Below, one piece after another: positions 60,623 through 64,000 of a stretch of 64,000 bases of DNA. The DNA lies in contig CAZDXB010000001.1 of the NCBI GenBank assembly GCA_964509335.1, forward strand, positions 1 through 64,000, given 5' to 3'. The notes beneath the pieces were generated by a model. That model saw only the letters and a program-made list of their open reading frames with translations. It did no database searches and was not told the origin of the DNA. Positions within the stretch are counted from its first letter, which is position 1. Every line of letters begins with the position of its first letter. The position numbers were made by a program, and so were the translations under genes. The stretch comes from CAZDXB01 sp964509335 (GTDB taxonomy: Bacteria > Bacteroidota > Ignavibacteria > Kapaibacteriales > UBA2268).

Positions 60623-62209
60623 ATGAACGATAAACGCGACAGAGCCGTTAATTGGACGTTCGCCATAGTAGCTGTAATACTTCTCGCTTATTCGGCGGGA
60701 TATATCTTTAAAAACTCTTACGTCGTCGAGGACCTTAGGTATTATTCCTTGTTCGACGACGAGATGATTTCAATGCGTTACGCCGATAATCTGGCGAACG
60801 GCGAAGGGCTCGTTTGGAATCCCGACGGCGAAAGAGTCGAAGGTTTTTCTAATCCGCTGTGGGTTTATGTTATGTCCGCCGTTCACTTATTTCCTATCCC
60901 CAAAGCCAAAACTTCTCTCGTTATTCAAATTTTTTGCTTCTTATTGCTTATCGTCAATTTATATTTTATCAAAAGGAGCGTAGAGACGTTGAGCGAGCGT
61001 TCGTCCGTTCAAGTTTCAGCCGTTGTTCTGGGCGGCTTGTATTTGCCGCTAATAAACTGGGCGCTTCAAGGCGTTGAAATCATACTGCTCGCCGCGATAA
61101 CGACGGCTGCCTTTTATATCAATATCAGAAGTTTAAAGAGCGGAAATTTTAACTCTTGGCAAATTGTTCTGCCCGGAATTATGATTTGGGTCAGAATGGA
61201 CGCGCTTTTAATATTTGTGTGCTTTGCGGCGTTCCTGTATTTTTACGATAAGAAAAACCGACGTAAAATTCTCGCTGTTAGCTTGGCGACTTTAGCGTTC
61301 TTTTTAGGCGCGCTTTTTATTTGGAGACAGGTATATTTCGGCGAATGGCTTCCAAACACTTATTTCTTAAAAATGTCCGGTTACTCTTTATTACATAGAA
61401 TAACCAAAGGCGGATACGCTTTGCTGAAATTTATTATTTATCTGACGCCGATAATCTTCGCTCTTCCGTTTTGGTTTTACTATAAATCAAGGCGGCGCGT
61501 TTTGCTTCTGCCTCTGTCGATATTCGTCGTTCTAATCGCTTATAGCGTTTGGGTAGGCGGAGATTCTTGGGAATGGTGGATGCCGGCGAACCGTTTTATT
61601 TCTACGGCTATGCCGCTTTTTATCATTGTCTTAACGCTTTCTTTGGGAAAGATAGCTTCTATAATAAAGAGAATGAGATACTTACCGGCTTTTTTCCTTC
61701 TTAGCTTAGCGTCGTTAGTCTGTTTGAATTACAACAGTTGGGAGTATTTGACGGGAGAGCTTTTACTTGATAGGACTTTTACAAAGAAAGATAATTTATA
61801 TAATACGCGATTAGCCTTAGCTTCAAAGAAAATACTCAAAAAAGACGCGACCGCCGCCGTAGTTACAGCCGGCGTTCTGCCGTATTTTTGGGAGAGAAAT
61901 TGCGTCGATATTTTGGGAAAGAACGACAAAGCTATAGCTCTTATGCTCGCTCGTAAAGAGGAAGGCGGATTACTCAGTTACAATCCCGGACATATGAAGT
62001 GGAACTATTCTTATTCAATAGGAAAGCTAAAACCGGACGCCGTTTTGCAGTTATGGGAAAATAGGGATAAAGCCGTAAATATAATGAAAGGCGATTACGT
62101 TCGAGTTGACTTAGGCTTTGAAAATATTTGGTTAAGGAAGAATTCAAAACAAATCAAATGGGATGAAACAAAGCGTTTGTATCAAATCAGAAATAATATT
62201 GCCCCGTGA
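60623..62209 (+). CDS. GT-C type membrane glycosyltransferase
   Basis: A 528-residue membrane protein with about ten hydrophobic helices and an N-terminal periplasmic loop LFDDEMISMRYADNLANGEG followed by LVWNPDGERVEGFSNPLW. That Asp-Asp, RYADNLA, GERVEGFSNPLW pattern is seen in lipid-linked-sugar GT-C transferases, including mycobacterial AftB-like enzymes. It would move a sugar from a polyprenyl carrier to an envelope acceptor. The ATG at 60623 lies after a terminator. The last 23 bp overlap the convergent outer-membrane gene. Substrate unknown. Confidence 0.8.
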   Translation: MNDKRDRAVNWTFAIVAVILLAYSAGYIFKNSYVVEDLRYYSLFDDEMISMRYADNLANGEGLVWNPDGERVEGFSNPLWVYVMSAVHLFPIPKAKTSLVIQIFCFLLLIVNLYFIKRSVETLSERSSVQVSAVVLGGLYLPLINWALQGVEIILLAAITTAAFYINIRSLKSGNFNSWQIVLPGIMIWVRMDALLIFVCFAAFLYFYDKKNRRKILAVSLATLAFFLGALFIWRQVYFGEWLPNTYFLKMSGYSLLHRITKGGYALLKFIIYLTPIIFALPFWFYYKSRRRVLLLPLSIFVVLIAYSVWVGGDSWEWWMPANRFISTAMPLFIIVLTLSLGKIASIIKRMRYLPAFFLLSLASLVCLNYNSWEYLTGELLLDRTFTKKDNLYNTRLALASKKILKKDATAAVVTAGVLPYFWERNCVDILGKNDKAIALMLARKEEGGLLSYNPGHMKWNYSYSIGKLKPDAVLQLWENRDKAVNIMKGDYVRVDLGFENIWLRKNSKQIKWDETKRLYQIRNNIAP

Positions 62210-63380
62210 GATAGAGAGCCGTAGAGTAATAACTATATTCCGAACCTTTGTCGCCGTAAAAGAACATAGCTCCCAAGCCGGCGTTTAGGTTCTGCAAGAC
62301 GTTGTAGGAGCCTTCGAAACCAACCAAGCCGCTCTCGTCGTTTAGGTTGGATATTGAAGTCAAAGTTCCGGTAACTAACGGATGGAACTGGTAGTTAGAC
62401 ATAAGAGCTAAATAATTCTTTCCGATGTTTTGAATTTCGCCGCGAGATAGCTTTTCAAAATAGTAAATGTACTCATCTTTGTCGGTCGTTCCTCTGCCGT
62501 TGTATTGGTATTCGGCGAGAGCGTAAAGCTCCGGATTGAATTGATAATCCATTCCGAGAATGATTCTGGCGTAATTAGAGCCCGGCGCTCGGTCGTTATA
62601 AGAGAATATTCCTTCGCCGCGCAAGCCCGCTTCGAACAAATTGCCTTGAAAACTGCCGCCTACGACTGCGTTCTTGTCGAAATATCCGGCGGTTAAAGCT
62701 AAATCGTATTCGCCGTAATTTGTGCGGAATCTGCCGCCGTAATTGTAATCGCCGAACTTATCCCTGAAATTGACTACCAATTCCAAATCCGTAAAAGCGC
62801 CTAGATATATTTTACTCGATAGGGCGTCGGCGCCGTCTCGTTCTAATTTAGCGAAGTTGGCGGGATTTATCGGATTGAACATATCCGTCGGTTGCCAAAC
62901 TCTACCTACGCCCCAAGAGATAACCTGCCGACCTAGAACGAATTCCCCGAAGTCGAAGAAATGTTTATAGTAAAGCATATCTATATAATGATTGGCGATT
63001 AATTTTACGTCTTGGTAAACTTTGTCGTCGGATATGTTCCAATTTAAATCGAAAAGCTGTCTATTGGTTTTATCCGTGCTTCCTAAATAGGGCAGATATA
63101 CTTTAGAAATTAGTGCGTCGAATTCGTATTGCATAGTTATTCTAGAGTTTTTACCGAATTCGACTGACGGTCTAGCGCGAATTCTAGTTAAATTCATATA
63201 GAAATCGTCTTGAACCAAGTCCGGCGCGATTAATTCTTTGAAAAAATCGTTCTTAAAAGCGGGGGGAAACTTCTGATACGACGGCATATCGAAAACGTAG
63301 CCGTCGAATTCGAATTTTACTTTGGCGTTGAGAACGATAAATCCCGCCAGAAATATTATTAGGTATTTAAGCGCTCTCAT
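62187..63380 (-). CDS. Outer-membrane beta-barrel protein
   Basis: A 397-residue exported protein: signal 1-19, then alternating strands, with FGRQVISWGVGRVWQPTDMFNPINPANF near 150 and a C-terminal ALYLTGQYYF ending in Phe, typical for barrels. The 'SWGxGRVWQPTDMFNPxNP' part resembles DUF1302-type and porin-like barrels that carry hydrophobic or phenolic substrates; identity uncertain. It overlaps the ABC ATPase gene by 14 bp, so the two are translated from one transcript and may form a lipoprotein/lipid export or uptake unit. Confidence 0.7.
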   Translation of the reverse strand: MRALKYLIIFLAGFIVLNAKVKFEFDGYVFDMPSYQKFPPAFKNDFFKELIAPDLVQDDFYMNLTRIRARPSVEFGKNSRITMQYEFDALISKVYLPYLGSTDKTNRQLFDLNWNISDDKVYQDVKLIANHYIDMLYYKHFFDFGEFVLGRQVISWGVGRVWQPTDMFNPINPANFAKLERDGADALSSKIYLGAFTDLELVVNFRDKFGDYNYGGRFRTNYGEYDLALTAGYFDKNAVVGGSFQGNLFEAGLRGEGIFSYNDRAPGSNYARIILGMDYQFNPELYALAEYQYNGRGTTDKDEYIYYFEKLSRGEIQNIGKNYLALMSNYQFHPLVTGTLTSISNLNDESGLVGFEGSYNVLQNLNAGLGAMFFYGDKGSEYSYYSTALYLTGQYYF

Positions 63381-64000
63381 TTTTCCTTTCTTCTATTAAT
63401 CCGTCCTTTAATTCGATTAGTCTTTTAGCTCTTTCGATTACTTGTTTATCGTGAGAAGAAAAAAGGAAAGTGATTTTCTTTTCTTCGTTCATTTTCTGCA
63501 TTAAATCGAGAAGTTTCGCGCCGGTTTTCGAGTCTAAATTTGCCGTTGGTTCGTCGGCTAAGACAACGTCGGGCGAATTGACGATTGCGCGAGCTACGGC
63601 GACTCTCTGCTGCTGCCCGCCGCTCATTTGATTTGGGAATTTGTCCGCTAGCCCGGCTATTTCGAGTTCTTCCATAGCTTCGAGTCCTTTTTCTCTTCTT
63701 TCATTCGCCGGAATTCCTTTAAGCGTCATAGCGAATTCGATGTTTTCCATAGCCGTAAGCACGGGTATTAAGTTGTAAGCTTGGAATACAAATCCTAAGT
63801 GATTAAGGCGTAAGTTGGAAAGTTCGTTTTTTTCTTTTTCGCTTAAATCTTCGCCGTGAATATATACCTTGCCTTTTGTGGGTTTATCCAAACTGCCGAG
63901 CAAATTTAGCAACGTAGTTTTGCCTGAGCCGGAGGGACCGGCTATAACCGTAAATTCTCCCTTGCCTATTGTCAAATCGACGCCTCTGAGAGCGTGAACC
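63367..64000 (-). CDS. ABC transporter ATP-binding protein (LolD/MacB-like), 5' truncated
   Basis: The reading frame runs off the window end; 211 codons are present. Before the internal TTG at 63975 the frame reads VHALRGVDL, so the true start is outside. Walker A GPSGSGKT, Q-loop GFVFQAYNLIPVLTA, signature MSGGQQQRVAVARAI, Walker B VVLADEPTANLDSKTG and an H-loop (SSHD) are all present. The Q-loop and LNHLGFVFQ pattern fit the LolD/MacB group of lipoprotein or efflux ATPases. The membrane partner would lie beyond the window. Confidence 0.9.
   Translation of the reverse strand, partial: VHALRGVDLTIGKGEFTVIAGPSGSGKTTLLNLLGSLDKPTKGKVYIHGEDLSEKEKNELSNLRLNHLGFVFQAYNLIPVLTAMENIEFAMTLKGIPANERREKGLEAMEELEIAGLADKFPNQMSGGQQQRVAVARAIVNSPDVVLADEPTANLDSKTGAKLLDLMQKMNEEKKITFLFSSHDKQVIERAKRLIELKDGLIEERKNESA

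Overview
The window looks like chromosome from a Gram-negative bacterium of the Bacteroidota/Chlorobiota (FCB) group, most like an Ignavibacteria- or Kapabacteria-type lineage. This placement is inferred from gene content and was not tested by phylogeny. The supporting signs are outer-membrane beta-barrel and lipoprotein genes of DUF5683/DUF5723 type, an F-type ATPase operon that lacks beta and epsilon, hydroxysqualene dehydroxylase (HpnE), several TTG starts, and promoters of the Bacteroidota form TTTG-N19/20-TAnnTTTG (seen best before rplU and the atp operon). Coding density is high and nearly all genes are housekeeping or envelope genes. I see no prophage, CRISPR array, rRNA or intact insertion sequence.

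Layout. 1-5.3 kb: tsaE, then a minus-strand run (gcvPA, FtsB/DivIC-like, ROK kinase, DUF5683), and a divergent pgk with unusual active-site motifs. 5.3-5.7 kb: a 334-bp gap holding a MITE-like element and a hairpin-rich stretch. 5.7-18.1 kb, minus strand: an outer-membrane protein plus lipoprotein pair, gyrA with a TonB-receptor-like barrel and amrS, and a penicillin-acylase-family enzyme with an SDR epimerase. 18.3-22.7 kb, plus strand: a nucleotidyltransferase/phosphomannomutase-like fusion, then ptsN, a CheW carrying an inserted zinc-binding CZB domain, and sufE. 22.7-24.8 kb: palindromic repeats, a TerB-like gene and hpnE. 24.9-33.1 kb, plus strand: tRNA-Leu(UAG), tig-clpP-clpX, rplU-rpmA, an ECF-type sigma factor, a LytR_C protein, rsfS-argS and two small genes.

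33.2-39.9 kb, minus strand: F1Fo ATPase operon (two small AtpI/AtpZ-like genes, atpB, E, F, H, A, G) with hldD inserted between atpA and atpG. 40-46 kb: a secreted CBM9-like protein, a lipoprotein-type oligoendopeptidase F, a PfkB kinase, ddl and a family-4 uracil-DNA glycosylase. 46.2-52 kb: an apparent ackA-pta-hutH-ptb-buk operon, pairing two acyl-phosphate/kinase modules for substrate-level ATP synthesis with a histidine-ammonia-lyase-like enzyme. 52.4-57.7 kb: a small secreted protein, purA, a STAS protein and secD-secF. 58.1-60.5 kb: kbl and an SDR-type threonine dehydrogenase, which with gcvPA form parts of threonine and glycine catabolism. 60.6-64 kb: a GT-C membrane glycosyltransferase, an outer-membrane barrel and an ABC ATPase cut by the window edge.

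The metabolic picture is an organism able to ferment amino acids or make acetate and butyrate-type acids, with a proton-type ATP synthase. No complete new system is evident. The best leads are the CheW-CZB gene with its ptsN/sufE neighbours, an A10 tract that breaks the FtsB-like gene, the structured 5.3-5.7 kb gap, the oligoendopeptidase with a second internal start, the Ala-Cys-Gly lyase, and a family of repeated hairpins used as terminators.
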